Shown: positions 12,900 to 22,700 of the stretch, piece after piece
Layout of the letters: each line of letters begins with the position of its first letter
Numbering within the stretch: position 1 is the stretch's first letter
Assembly (NCBI GenBank): GCA_963277665.1
Contig: OY728121.1
Location: 956,076,097-956,140,096, forward strand
Reading direction: 5' to 3'
Source: Viscum album
Lineage: Eukaryota > Streptophyta > Magnoliopsida > Santalales > Viscaceae
DNA: 64,000 nucleotides
Translations under genes and position numbers: made by a program
The notes under the pieces: generated by a model
What the model saw: only the letters and a program-made list of their open reading frames with translations
Database searches by the model: none
Told to the model about the DNA's origin: nothing

Positions 12900-13720
12900 G
12901 ACGGTTTTCCAAACGGACATCTGGTTTAGGAGTTAGGGTCCGTTTTGTGTTACTGGTCGGTACTGGCTCCAGGTCTGGTCTTCCTCGGTCGGACCGGCCC
13001 GACCCGGCTAGGCCGCTGGGCCGCGGGTTGGTTCGCTGAGCAGCAGTTCGGTCCGCTGGGCCGACCCGGCGGTGCCACCCGACTGGCGGCGCGAGTCGCT
13101 AGGGATACCCGGACGCAGTGCGTCAGGGTATGGATGATTTGGCGCAGAGCCATGTCAGCGGGTCAACCCATGGGGGTTGACCCAACGCGGTTCCACGTGG
13201 CGCCATGGGTCCTCCATGCCACGGCCGACGGGTTGTGGCTTTGTCGTCGGGCGCGCCGCTGGCGCGCGCCCCGTGTCCACTGGCCGCCGGTCGAACCGGC
13301 GGCCCCCTACTCCCGCCGCAGTCGTCGCAAGCTCGGCCTTGCTGCCGCGTGGGCACGCCGCCGGGGGCGCGCCCCACCCCCGCTCTGTGGGTTCCGTCGC
13401 AGCCGACCGGTGTGTCGGCCGACCTCTCCAACAGTGCGCGATGGCGCGCCGCACCGTCCCCCGTGGCCGACCGGTGTGTCGACCGCCTTCCTTCAGTCGT
13501 CGCGGCTGATGAGCCGCAACCTCCTTTGTTCATCAGCGGCACGCGACGGCACGCTGCGTCTCCTCCGCGGTCGGCCAATGTCGGTCGCTCCGATGACAGT
13601 CGCAGCTTTGTGTTGCGGCCACTTCTTGCGGCGTGCGTCGACGCGCTATCCCCAACGTAGCCAGTCGGTATTGTCGCGTCGTCAGTGTTCCATGGAGGTG
13701 AAAAATTAGCTAAGTAGCAG
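12900..13720. other. CpG-rich block in the Z LTR
   Basis: About 800 bp of very high GC with abundant undegraded CpG (for example GGCGCGCCGCTGGCGCGCGC near 13249), unlike the AT-rich DNA around it. Read on the minus strand it lies downstream of the TATA-like run at 14196, so it may be the transcribed leader of the LTR. Long frames are open on both strands (for example 12945-13709), as expected of GC-rich DNA. No protein motif is recognised, so no gene is called. Confidence 0.6.
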
Positions 13721-14195
13721 AGGGTTTTGGCCGGGTTTGTTAGGTCTGTGCCCTCCGCGTTAGCTCGAAAACGTGAGGGGGTTAAGGGTTTAACAAACTC
13801 TTGGAATTTAAATCAAGATAAACCCCCACAAAGATACCCCGCAATAACCTCCCACAAAAACGAAGGAATCGTGGGTCAACTCGTTAGTTGGTTGACCCGC
13901 GTTCTTCGTATTATTCAAGAACGGGGAAGAGGAAAACATTTAAAAAAAATAAACGAATAAACCCCCTACCTCGAATCGTCGGAGAAATGCTTGTGCTTGA
14001 AGGTGGTTCGGTGTTCTTCATTCCCGCAACAGGCTTCCAACGACACTACTCGTACGTTGTCCTTCGGTTCGTGGTTCAGTGTCGTCCGTCACCTCCCGCT
14101 GGGTTCGGCTCCGTCCTCTAAGGGTTTGGCGTCGCGGTGCTCCTTCAGCAGTTCGTTGCTTGGTGAAGCTGTGTCAGTACCTCCCCCCAAGCTCC

Positions 14196-14205
14196 ATATA
14201 TATAT
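14196..14205 (-). promoter_or_regulatory. TATA-like run of the Z LTR
   Basis: ATATATATAT, with CCCCCTCTC upstream and GGAGCTTGG downstream on the minus strand. Its position between the 170-bp repeats and the CpG-rich block fits the TATA box for minus-strand transcription of Z. This is inferred from position and sequence only. Confidence 0.5.
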
Positions 14206-14421
14206 GAGAGGGGGAGGGTAAGTAACGACGTTAGAGTTTAATGAGAGCTTCCTAATTCCCCAATGACGTCATTACTTAGGGTTGGCAGGTCAAGTCATTT
14301 ATTGGTTTGACACGTCGCTGACCCCACCCCTTTGTTTATCCGTTGGAGGATATAAGATAAAATAATAAAATTATTTCTTTTCTTTTCTTCTAAAAAGTCG
14401 AAAAACTTAATTTTTTCTCTG

Positions 14422-15110
14422 GACCTACTACGGTCAAAGTAAAGTCTCCCTTGAGTGAATCTCGGCACTGCTGATTCAATGGTGCTCTCAGATTTTTAAT
14501 CCGAACAACGATTCAAAAGTTAGAAAATGCCGCTCGCGCGATTACTGAACGTACCCAAAAAAATTTAAATAAATTATTAATGTTAACCCTCGATCCACGC
14601 CGGTCGAGGTTAGGCTCCGCCTAAGGAGAACACACCCCAAGGAACCCAACGGCACTCTCAGATTTTCAATCTGAGCTATCGTTTAGAAGTTATGGATTTT
14701 ACAATAAAATAATTGCCACTTAATTATTTTATTTATGACCAAAAAACTAACTTTCAATGGTGGCCCGCGCCGGCCAATATTAGTATCAGCCTAAGGAAAG
14801 CATACCCTCGTGAGTTTAGCGGTGGTCTCGGATTTTCAATTCGAGTTAATGTTCGTGAGTTATAAGCATTTGAAAAATAAAATAATTTTATTTAATTATT
14901 TTATTTACGGTTATGTCATTTTCGGGTTTTCTCACAGGAGGCCCGCGCCGACTAAAATTAAGTCTCTTCTTGGGTAAACCTGCCATCCTGAGCGCAACGG
15001 TACCCTTATATTTCTGATCCGGACAACTGTTTAAGATTTATTCCATTTTTTCAGGAAAACTGCTTATGCGCGCTATTTAAAGTTCAATAAAACTTTGACG
15101 GGTCATTTCG
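14422..15110. repeat. Four tandem units of about 170 bp in the Z LTR
   Basis: Units start near 14422, 14587, 14758 and 14937 (periods about 165, 171 and 179). Each has a GCCCGCGCCGG-like segment, then a CCTAAGGAAA-like segment, then a conserved CTCAGATTTTCAATCTGAG core that is itself an inverted repeat, then GTTTAGAAGTTA and an AT-rich tail. They lie at the upstream end of the LTR, where enhancer repeats are usual. Confidence 0.8.
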
Positions 15111-15208
15111 GGCACTTCGGGCCTCAGAATCATGAGACGTTGATTTCGTGGTCTCTAAATAATTCCATATAATTAAAAAAAATTATACGGAAATTCCGGG
15201 ACATTGCA

Positions 15209-16978
15209 AACTTTAACAAGGACATGGCATATGAGGGGATATCTTAGGCCACAGATTTAACTAACACTTCCTTCCCAGCTCTGGATATTTTCTTGCTAGA
15301 CCAAATACCGATCAGATTATCAACTTTGTCCTTAATTGACGTGAAAACTTGTTTCTTTGAACTTTCTATAGAAGTTGGGAGCCCCAAGTATTTCTGATGT
15401 TTCTCGACCATAGGAAACCTGTATAATCTCTAAATCTCATACCGCTTCATCATTGGAACCCCTTTGCTGAAGGATAGTTCGGATTTCGAGGCATTAATCC
15501 ATTGCCCAGAAGCCTCCTCATAAAGGTTGATGATCGTCAAGATTAAGTGGCACTCAAGGGTAGTAGTCTGAGCAAGAAGAAGGCAATTGTCTGCAAAGAA
15601 AAGATGAGAGATAGGAGGACCATTATGGCATACCTTGGCTCCATTAGTAGCACCATGATCCACCGCCTTTAAAAGGAGGTGAGTGAAAACATCCTCCATA
15701 AGAATGAAAAAGTATGGAGAGAGCGAGTCCCCTTGGTGTAACCCTCTCGAGGGTATGAAACTAGACGACTGCTCCCCATTGATGTTGATTTTATATGAAA
15801 CTGAAGTAACACAGTTCATAATGCTAAGAATCCATTTAGCTCCAAACCCTGGTTTTGACAATACAAGCTCGAGAAAGGGCTATTCGACCCTGTCGTAGGC
15901 TTTCATCATATCAAGTTTCAAAGCCATGGCTCCTCTTTTTGCTAACGAGAAGGTCTTCATGGAGTGGAAGATCTCATAGGCAATGGCCGCATTATCGGTG
16001 ATAGCCCTCTGTGGGACAAAAGTACTCTGCTTTTTGGACACCAAAAGAGGGAGAAATTCTCTCAACCTAGCCACCAGAATCTTAGAGTAAATTTTGTAAA
16101 TAACATTACAAAGGATGATTGGATGGAACTCTGTGATCTTCAGGGGGAATTGATATTTTGGGATGAGTGTAATAACAGTCTCATTAATAGTTTCAAAGGA
16201 AGTCTTACCTGCCCACAAATCCTTCGTCAGCTGGATTGCATTTGGCCCGACAATGTGCCAAAACTGTTTAAAGAAAAGGGAATGAAACCCATCAGGCCCA
16301 GGAGGTTTCGTAAAGTGAAAATGGTTAAGGGACCTGCACACTTCCTCATTAGAAATGTCCCTCTCCAGCGAGAGTTTCATATCGTCAGAAACCATTCTTG
16401 GGATATAGCTGGTGAGACAAGAAGGGATGTCAATGTAGTATGCCTTGAAAAGATTGCCAAAGAATTCCAGAATAATTGAATGAATGCGAGCAACGTCCTA
16501 CATCACTCTACCATGCGAATCTTCAAGGTGGTAGATGTGGTTTTTTCTCCTCGTGGTCGCTCTCTGGTGGAAGAAAGTAGTGTTTTGATCACCTTTCTTA
16601 ATGTGAACTTCTCTTGCTCGGATGAACCAGTAGCTTTCCTTTTCTTTAAGTGCAGCATTCAAATCCCTCTCAAGGTTTGATATTTCCTTGATCACAGAGT
16701 CAGTACACTACTGGGCATAGAGAGATTTTAACTGTCGTTCTGCCATATTAATGCGTCTATCCATTGCCCCAAATCTAGTCGAACTCCAATTCTTCAGACA
16801 GATAGCAGCATTCTGGGATTTAGAGATGAAGCATTGTTGCTGACCCCCCCCCCCCAAGTAGCATGAACGACCTCCTCACAACTCCCATCCTGGATCCATA
16901 GACTCTCAAACCTAAATAGACGTCCACCCCTGCACTGATACCTTTGGGGCTATCAAAATAAGTATCAGAGAGTGGTCA
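15209..16978 (-). pseudogene. LINE ORF2 reverse transcriptase portion
   Basis: Reverse transcriptase that would copy LINE RNA at the nicked target. Visible in order: the linker IKKGDQNTTFFHQ (near 16590), KPPGPDGFHSLFFKQFW (near 16290), ITLIPK, a degenerate FHPIILCNVIYKI block, the KLDMMKAYDRVEW region (near 15890, with a stop), RGLHQGDSLSPYFFIL (near 15730), then LFFADNCLLL near 15590. The last is the FADD active-site box with its second Asp changed to Asn, which would abolish activity. The thumb follows (QKYLGLPTSIESSKK near 15390; SRAGKEVLVKSVA near 15270). Single stops interrupt it. The 3' part is lost at the Z boundary. Confidence 0.88.
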
Positions 16979-17142
16979 TGTAACGACCCAAACTTTCATT
17001 AATGGAAATCCCTCTTGATCTAATTAAATGTATCTTTATATAAAATGTCAACTTCTTTGGTTTTATGTTTTTGTATTTTAAAATATAGTTAAGAATTGTG
17101 ACCGTTGCTAATATAGTCGTTGAACAGTGATCACATGATTAG

Positions 17143-17150
17143 TATAAATA
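17143..17150 (+). promoter_or_regulatory. TATA box upstream of the short frame in X
   Basis: TATAAATA, 42 bases before the ATG at 17192. The start codon context is GCAATGG, with G at both -3 and +4. This lies about 1.15 kb upstream of the main LTR TATA at 18304, so it may be a separate promoter or chance. Confidence 0.35.
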
Positions 17151-17191
17151 TAGGGTTTTAACAAATCCAATTTACTCAGACAAAGGAAGCA

Positions 17192-17461
17192 ATGGCCTCA
17201 TCCAGTAGACGTGTCTCATACGAAGCCCATTTGTTAGAGCTTGGAAAGGAGGTTGCGTCTTTGGGCTTCGCTCTTGACCAAGCCAAAGCCGAGCTTGAAT
17301 ATGTTAAGCTCGAGTGGGACCGCCTACGAGAGAAGTGGAAGTTGATAGAGATTACCACCCGAACAATGTTATCTGAGCCACCCCAAGAGTCTATCACCAT
17401 CGCACACCTTGCTCTTCGGTATTATGCGGGTGTTATAAGGGGTTATGTAACAAGACCTTAG
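17192..17461 (+). CDS. Hypothetical 89-residue coiled-coil-like frame in solo LTR X
   Basis: An open frame from ATG to TAG in otherwise AT-rich LTR sequence. The middle (about residues 10-55) is rich in Leu, Glu, Lys and Ala with heptad-like spacing (for example LLELGKEVASLGFALDQAK) and contains LEWDRLREKW. The C-terminal part has TIAHLALRYYAGVIRG. There is no signal peptide or membrane segment. Base composition is more even than the surroundings. I recognise no family. It may be a captured host gene fragment, a small LTR-encoded protein or a chance frame. The intact frame, good start context and upstream TATAAATA favour coding, but nothing proves it. Confidence 0.35.
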   Translation: MASSSRRVSYEAHLLELGKEVASLGFALDQAKAELEYVKLEWDRLREKWKLIEITTRTMLSEPPQESITIAHLALRYYAGVIRGYVTRP

Positions 17462-18303
17462 CAATATGGTTATGTACATTATTTTTGTATATAATAATGA
17501 ATATACTTTCATTTTATTATTTTTACCTTGTAAATAGTTTTTAAAGCACAAATAGTATTTTTAGTTAATGTTCAACTAAGAAATCTATTTTGATGAATTA
17601 ATGGATTTTTGAATTAAATAATATTTTAATAAAATATTATTATTATTATTAAATTAATTTTTATTAAATATAAATGATCATATAATTTTATGAATGCAAT
17701 TGTAATTTTTATTAAGGTTTGAAAGCCATTTTTTGTCAAAACCCATGAATTTTCGATAAATGTCGGTTTTTATTTTAAAAGTGAAAATTAACATATTTAG
17801 AAAATTATTTAGATGAAATGAATATTATTTCTAGAATCAGGAGGTCAAAATTATCCAATGGTGAAATTTTCATAATTTTCTGAGAGTCAAATTTTTGGGT
17901 AAAAATTAAATATCGTTTAAATATATAATGTGTTTTATGACATCATAATGACCCAATAGTGATGTAATTAAATACTATAAACTTTATTTTCTGCCAATAT
18001 ATGTTTTACCCTTAAAATAATGTGATTTTGGGTTTGTTTGATTTATTTTACAAAGCTTTAGTGGACCCTTCAAGACTTATTAAACATTTTGTCTTTTTAA
18101 ATTGTTTTCCTTGGGAGTGTGACTCACCTCCACATAAGCAACCTCATTATTTTAAGAAGTTCAGACTTTGGCCTTATAAAATATTTTTTTCCACTTTCCT
18201 TTTCCAAAAACCATGGGCAAAAACCATGGGCTGGTTTGTGGTTTGGATTAGTTTAATGTGAGGTCTCCCAAATCCAAATAATAAAGAATTCTCTCACCTT
18301 TTC

Positions 18304-18310
18304 TATATAA
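18304..18310 (+). promoter_or_regulatory. Main TATA box of LTR X
   Basis: CTATATAAACTC followed by a C/T-rich stretch (CTCAAGCTCCCACTTCCTCC), typical of a plant promoter and initiator. It would drive plus-strand transcription of the former element. Confidence 0.6.
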
Positions 18311-19122
18311 ACTCACTCAAGCTCCCACTTCCTCCTCACTCAAAGCCTTTGGAGTTCATCCAACCTCTACCCTCCTCTCTCTAGAATCCTCCCAAGGTGC
18401 CCCAAGCTCCCAAGAAGTCTCTCTCAAGCCTCTCTCAAGCCTTTGAAAGCACACTTTCAAGTAAGGGTTTTCTTCCTTTCTCATTTTTGTCCAATATTCT
18501 TTAAGTTGTTATGCCCTTTTAAGTTAAATTATAAATGTTGGGGTATGGTTTCGCACCCCCCCCCCATACTTCCATATTTATATTTTAATGATGGGAGACC
18601 CCTTTCTCTCTCATTAAATTCCTCTCATGTACACCCGTTACTATGCCGAAATTCCGAAAGGAATTTCTCTCTCCTCATTTACATTCAAGAAATTCTTTTG
18701 TATCATGAATCTAAATTCCATTACATTTGTCGGGACATGTATCTATATGACCCCATTACTATCCATGTCATGTAAATATGATGAGACACACATTTCTCTC
18801 TCATCAACCATTTTTATGAGTTCTTATGTCACGTCGTTATGCTGCCGAAATTGCGATGCGCTTTTCCAAGCCAAAGTCATTGTGTAATGAATATCATGCC
18901 CATTTCTCTATCAAGGGTATTCACCTTTATGCACATTTACTTATTGTTTAAAGAGTTTCGTGTATGTATTCCACATTCTTTTATCGCGGAATAAATGATT
19001 ATGTTGAATGGTTCAATGTTTTATGATCCATGTGGCACACTTATGCATGAAATGAAATGTTTAAGAATGGTGTGCCCTGATAGCGCTCCAATGCATTGGG
19101 TAAAGTATAGTATCATGATACG

Positions 19123-19240
19123 TCATGTGTAATGGGTGTTTACTCATGCTAATTCAAGTGCAACGAGGGTTTACTCGTGCTTCATGTGCAATGAGGATTT
19201 ACTCATGCTCCATGTGCAATGAGCCTTGGCTCATGCTGAT
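19123..19240. repeat. Four short tandem units in LTR X
   Basis: Units start near 19123, 19155, 19183 and 19211 (periods 32, 28 and 28). Each is a version of CATGTGCAATGAGGATTTAC followed by TCATGCT. Each can form a small hairpin (ATGAG...CTCAT). They lie just after the CTCCAATGCATTGGGTAAAG motif also found in Y. Confidence 0.8.
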
Positions 19241-19487
19241 TCCATGTTAAGTGTTGTTGCCACATTTCCATGTTATGATTATCATGCTTTATCATGTCTT
19301 TATGTTTATGCTTCTCTTGTGCTCTATTGATATGCCTATTGTCTAACATGCATTGTATTCCTCATGTTATTCCATGATTATTCCCTTACTGGGCTTTATA
19401 GCTCACCCTTTTCTTATGCATGTCCTCAGGTTATCACATGCAATGTTAAGTACGAGGGAATGTAGCGGTCATGTAAAGGAAGTTTTC

Positions 19488-19493
19488 AATAAA
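19488..19493 (+). terminator. Candidate polyadenylation signal of LTR X
   Basis: AATAAA about 150 bases before the LTR end, downstream of the TATA at 18304, as expected for the end of the R region. Confidence 0.4.
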
Positions 19494-19642
19494 GATGTTG
19501 TTTTTCATGTTTTAAGTTGTTATGTAATGATCCTAAGCCCCAAGGACATTAGACCTCTCGATCTTCTATGTTGTATTAAATGAAGTTTATGTAATAAATT
19601 ATGTTTAATTGTGTAATAAAAGATCAGGGTTGTCATAGGTCA

Positions 19643-20307
19643 GAGGCAACCGGGGCCAAGTGTTCAACAGAGTAGGTATAGAAGATAGACTTCCAGTCAT
19701 CCGTCCCAAAAAATCTATCCAGTCTTTCCACAATGCGCCCTTCTATTGAGGTACCCGTATGCCAAGTGAAGGGAGAGCCTAAAAAGCCAAGATCATAGAG
19801 GGAGTTCAGAAGCAGGGAATTCATGAAATCCTCTATCACCGCAACTCTCCTCAAGCAGCCACCTTCCTTTTCATGTGGTGACAAAATCTCGTTGAAATCT
19901 CCCCCAATCAGGAGAGGAACAGGAAAAGACTCCTAAAGCCTGCATAGCAGGTTCCATGATTTTCCCTTATCCTGAATGGCAGGCCATCCATAGAACCCAA
20001 TGAAAGACCAAGCAGGGGAGCTCAGGGCTTCAATCGTAACATCAATGTGATTGTTTGAGTAGTTTGAGATTTTAACACCCAGACCTTCCTTCCAAAGAAG
20101 ACAAAGACCCCCTGCATGGCCTTGCCTCCCAATAGGAAACACATTCTTAAACCCAATCTTCGGACCCAAAAGGCATGCGTCATTGCTTTCCAACATAGTT
20201 TCAGATGCAAAAACTATGTCAGGGCCATATTTTGAGCTCCATAACCGTAGAGCTCGAACCGTTTGGGGGTTGCCAAGCCCCCGACAGTTCCAGCACAGAA
20301 TAATCAT
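19643..20307 (-). pseudogene. LINE ORF2 endonuclease portion
   Basis: AP-type endonuclease that nicks target DNA for LINE insertion. ORF2 starts MIILCWNCRGLGN at 20307. Visible catalytic-type stretches are WNCRGLG, a changed SETMLES (usual SETK), LLWKEG, IGFYGWP, then after a stop near 19933 the GGDFNEILSPHEKEGG segment (near 19880) and GSPFTWHTG with RLDRFF. The frame stays readable up to the X insertion. Only a small number of stops, including the one near 19933, break it. Confidence 0.88.
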
Positions 20308-21410
20308 TGCCCCCGGTGGGGCTGTGATTCACTTGCCTCTGCCTCAGAAATATCGATGAAAGACCCATCACTCATTGCTTTCCACCTCTTAGGAGGAGCC
20401 TCAATCAACCGTCCAGCTTCCTGCTTCCATTTATGGATTCCAGTCTCCATACTTGGGAGGTCATCACCCTACTCCCCTCTCCAAACCTTTCTCCAGGTGG
20501 GGGGGTTTTCCCCCCATGAATTTTTTAGCCCCTGCATGTCTTTACTCGGTTGGTTTTCCAAAGGAGGACATTCCGATGGTGTTTGGAAAATCACTGGGAT
20601 GTCAGTGCCAGGAGGCCTTAGTGCCGGAACTGAATCAAGGAGATCCCAATTTGGCTACATCAGCTTAGAATGTGTTTTAGCAAGGTTATCATCTGAATGA
20701 CATGGTTCTAGACCTAGACAAGCCCCGCTCGATTGGACACCCTTCTTTGAGGCAGGCAAAGACTCAGTTGGCCGCAGAGCTTCATAAATGCATAAAGCCT
20801 CAGTTCCCTTCGATTGCGCAGCATCCTCGATCATTATGGGGAACCTCGGTGGGCCTAGGAAGACAACCTCAGGTTGATCAAAAGTGTCTAGGCCACCACG
20901 GGCTTTAGAGAGGCATTCCTTATCCCTGACTTTTTCCGCCTCTCACACATAGGGGATGTCGTTGTTTTTTGCCTGGAGCCAAGACCCATATTGCATGACA
21001 ATGCTTCGGCCTTTATCGGTGGTCTTGACACTATATCCCTTTTCTGTGTGCCCAATGCACCCACAGAAAAAAAAACAGAAGTTGGTGAGCTTTTTGAATT
21101 CAAAAGGGATCCAAATTTTTTCTTTCTCCATGGATAGAAAGGTTCCTCTGAGTAGCGGTTTACTAATGTCAACAATAGCTCTAATCTGAACATAAGGACC
21201 CCAATGGATTGGATCGGAGCGATCATATTCAACAAACTTACCAATGTGGTTCCCAATTTCTTCAATGGTGTGTTCCGATCGACCCCCAAAAGGGAGATTT
21301 CACCAGATACATTTTTGAGATCTCTCTATCGTTTTCTAGGTCTTCCATTAGTAACAAATGGTTGTCAAAGGACCAAGGTCTGCCCTTCAGGATCTTCATC
21401 TTTATATATT
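20308..21410 (-). pseudogene. LINE ORF1 (RNA-binding protein), 5'-truncated
   Basis: Plant LINE ORF1 proteins bind element RNA. Here the minus strand reads ILKGRPWSFDNHLLLMEDL from 21400, the start of a DUF4283-type domain, then in another frame IGKFVEYDR...PLLRGTFLSM. Next comes IWIPFEFKKLTNFCFFFCG followed by CIGHTEKG (near 21040-21110), a zinc knuckle of the zf-CCHC_4 type in which the third zinc ligand region is altered, and QYGSWLQA near 20980. The remainder to 20310 is the variable C-terminal tail, joined directly to ORF2. One frameshift near 21290 and several stops are visible. Confidence 0.75.
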
Positions 21411-22086
21411 TATAAAGATATTTTATATGTAAATATGTTTAACTATCTATTTATAAAATTAAATTTTTATGTTTGAATATATAAAAAATATGTATATAAT
21501 GTTATATATTTGATTATAAATAAAAGCGCATTGTGAAAAATGATAAAATTTCAAATCCATAATATCAATATTAATGTAATCTCTAGGAATAAATTCAGTC
21601 TCTAATGAAAAAGGACAAAAAAACCCCTTAAACGGGGATGAAAATCCATCGAATGTTAAAAAAAGTGGATACCCCGACTAAAAACTCAGTTTTAGATGTC
21701 TTCTGAACCTTTTTAGGGGTTGAAAAACAGGACATAGCTCATAGAGCTCAGTCCAAACCTATGTGGTGTAGAACTCGTCACAATCTTCGATTTAATATGT
21801 GGTAGAGTACAAACGGACACCCGGATCAAAAGTTACAGGCGTTTGAAGTTCGAATTATGTTTTCAACTTATTTTAGATCTTTTATTAATTTTTTGATTTT
21901 TTTATCTTCAAATTGTTATTAAATGACTACTACTCGATAATAATTAGTTAATTATTAATTAAAAATACCTTTTAAATTATTCTATAAGCCATTTTCATTG
22001 AATATCTTATATATCAGTGTAAATGTCTATTTACCTTATTTAAAACATATTTAAAAATATATATATATTATATTTATATCAATATA

Positions 22087-22120
22087 AATATATTAATATA
22101 TTAATATATTAATATATTAT
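22087..22120. repeat. AT microsatellite
   Basis: About four perfect tandem copies of a 9-base ATATATTAA-type unit. Confidence 0.8.
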
Positions 22121-22163
22121 TTTCAATGAAATATAATTTTTTTCGAAATAAACCCTTTATTAG

Positions 22164-22700
22164 CACTGGTAAAAAAGGCACCGATAAAAGAGGGTTTTTT
22201 ATCGATGCTTCTAAAAAGGTGATAATAAATGAGACAATTTTAACACTCCGGCAAAAAGTGATGATAAATAGGGTCAGTGCAAAAAAAACGCCCATAAAGA
22301 TGTACTTTTAACCCCTTTATTACCTTTTTTTAGTATTCTTAAAGGTTAAGTATGCATAAAAACGTTTTTGTGGTATTGTAACCATTAATGTTTTTGATAA
22401 TTTTATATGTAAATTAATTTTTCTTTAAACACATAAAACATCAACCATTTTTTATTATAAACCATGTCGTGATCCTTTGAATATGACAATCACTGCCACG
22501 ACATGGTTTTAGAAACACTTTCCGTGGTCGTTTTTTCTTAAACCACCACATAGTTTTACAATTATCATAAACAATAATAATTTTTCTTATAATCATGTCA
22601 TGGTTATGAAATATTCCGGAACAATATTAATGACCGCTTTACCTAAAACGTGACGTGGTTCTGGAAAAACTCAGATTTTTAATATTCTTCTATTCAAAAT
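22164..22700. mobile_element. Possible CACTA-type DNA transposon fragment
   Basis: Starts CACTGGTAAAAAAGGC. Three related units follow, each an AAAAA run then GATAAA or ATAAA (near 22170, 22212 and 22252). Further on is a perfect 13-bp inverted repeat, AAACCATGTCGTG at 22459-22471 and CACGACATGGTTT at 22497-22509, with degenerate relatives near 22540, 22590 and 22650. Terminal CACT plus many short subterminal direct and inverted repeats is the CACTA pattern. No opposite terminus and no transposase were found, so this is a tentative call. Confidence 0.35.

Larger units (their letters stand above)
1..15208 (-). mobile_element. Ty3-type LTR retrotransposon Z, 5' part (interrupted by element A)
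   Basis: The visible part runs, in element orientation, from its 5' LTR (15208 down to 1254, split by element A at 1766-11813) through a degenerate primer-binding site and leader into gag, which leaves the window at base 1. The LTR termini read TGCAATGTCCC at the 15208 end and GGGTCGTGACA at the 1254 end. Without element A the LTR is about 3.9 kb, a size usual for Tekay/Del-like plant elements. At 15208 it abuts LINE reverse transcriptase sequence, so Z was inserted into that LINE. The 3' LTR and pol lie outside the window, so the target duplication cannot be checked. Confidence 0.82.
11819..15208 (-). repeat. Element Z 5' LTR, 5' portion
   Basis: Continuation of the LTR that starts at 1254, after element A and one target-site copy. 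It has several internal arrays, entered separately: short GTACCACACAGG repeats, GCGTCACACAGAGGCGC repeats, a CpG-rich block, a TATA-like run and four units of about 170 bp. Read on the minus strand the order is upstream repeats, TATA, CpG-rich leader, short arrays, LTR end. It ends GGGACATTGCA at 15208, against LINE sequence. Confidence 0.75.
16979..19637 (+). mobile_element. Solo LTR X of a Ty3-type element
   Basis: A single 2,659-bp LTR that starts TGTAACGACCC and ends GGGTTGTCATA (final CA changed to TA). It is flanked by a perfect target duplication GGTCA at 16974-16978 and 19638-19642. Removing it and one GGTCA joins the two LINE halves. There is no primer site or internal region, so the rest was lost by recombination between LTRs. 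Plus-strand orientation is shown by a TATAA box at 18304, an AATAAA at 19488, and the CCTTACTGGGC...GCTCACCCT motif at 19383-19411. Imperfect repeats also lie at 18600-18900, with a TATGCCGAAATTCCGA-type segment twice about 190 bp apart. Confidence 0.92.
15209..21410 (-). mobile_element. LINE (L1-type non-LTR retrotransposon), interrupted
   Basis: Two minus-strand blocks, 15209-16978 and 19643-21410, together give ORF1 with a zinc knuckle, an AP-type endonuclease and the first two-thirds of the reverse transcriptase in normal LINE order. Solo LTR X splits it at a GGTCA target, and element Z replaces everything left of 15209. ORF1 starts abruptly near 21410 at the motif GRPWSFDNHLL, which normally lies well inside ORF1, so the LINE appears 5'-truncated, as most copies are. 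A run of ten or more C residues lies near 16845. Confidence 0.88.

Noticed and set aside
12945..13709. Long open frames (up to 254 codons) on both strands of the CpG-rich block
   Set aside because: High GC removes stops in all frames. The translations are Arg/Ala/Pro-rich without motifs, and frames overlap on both strands inside an LTR.
15964..16479. 171-codon plus-strand frame opposite the LINE RT
   Set aside because: Antisense shadow of a clearly recognisable RT on the minus strand.
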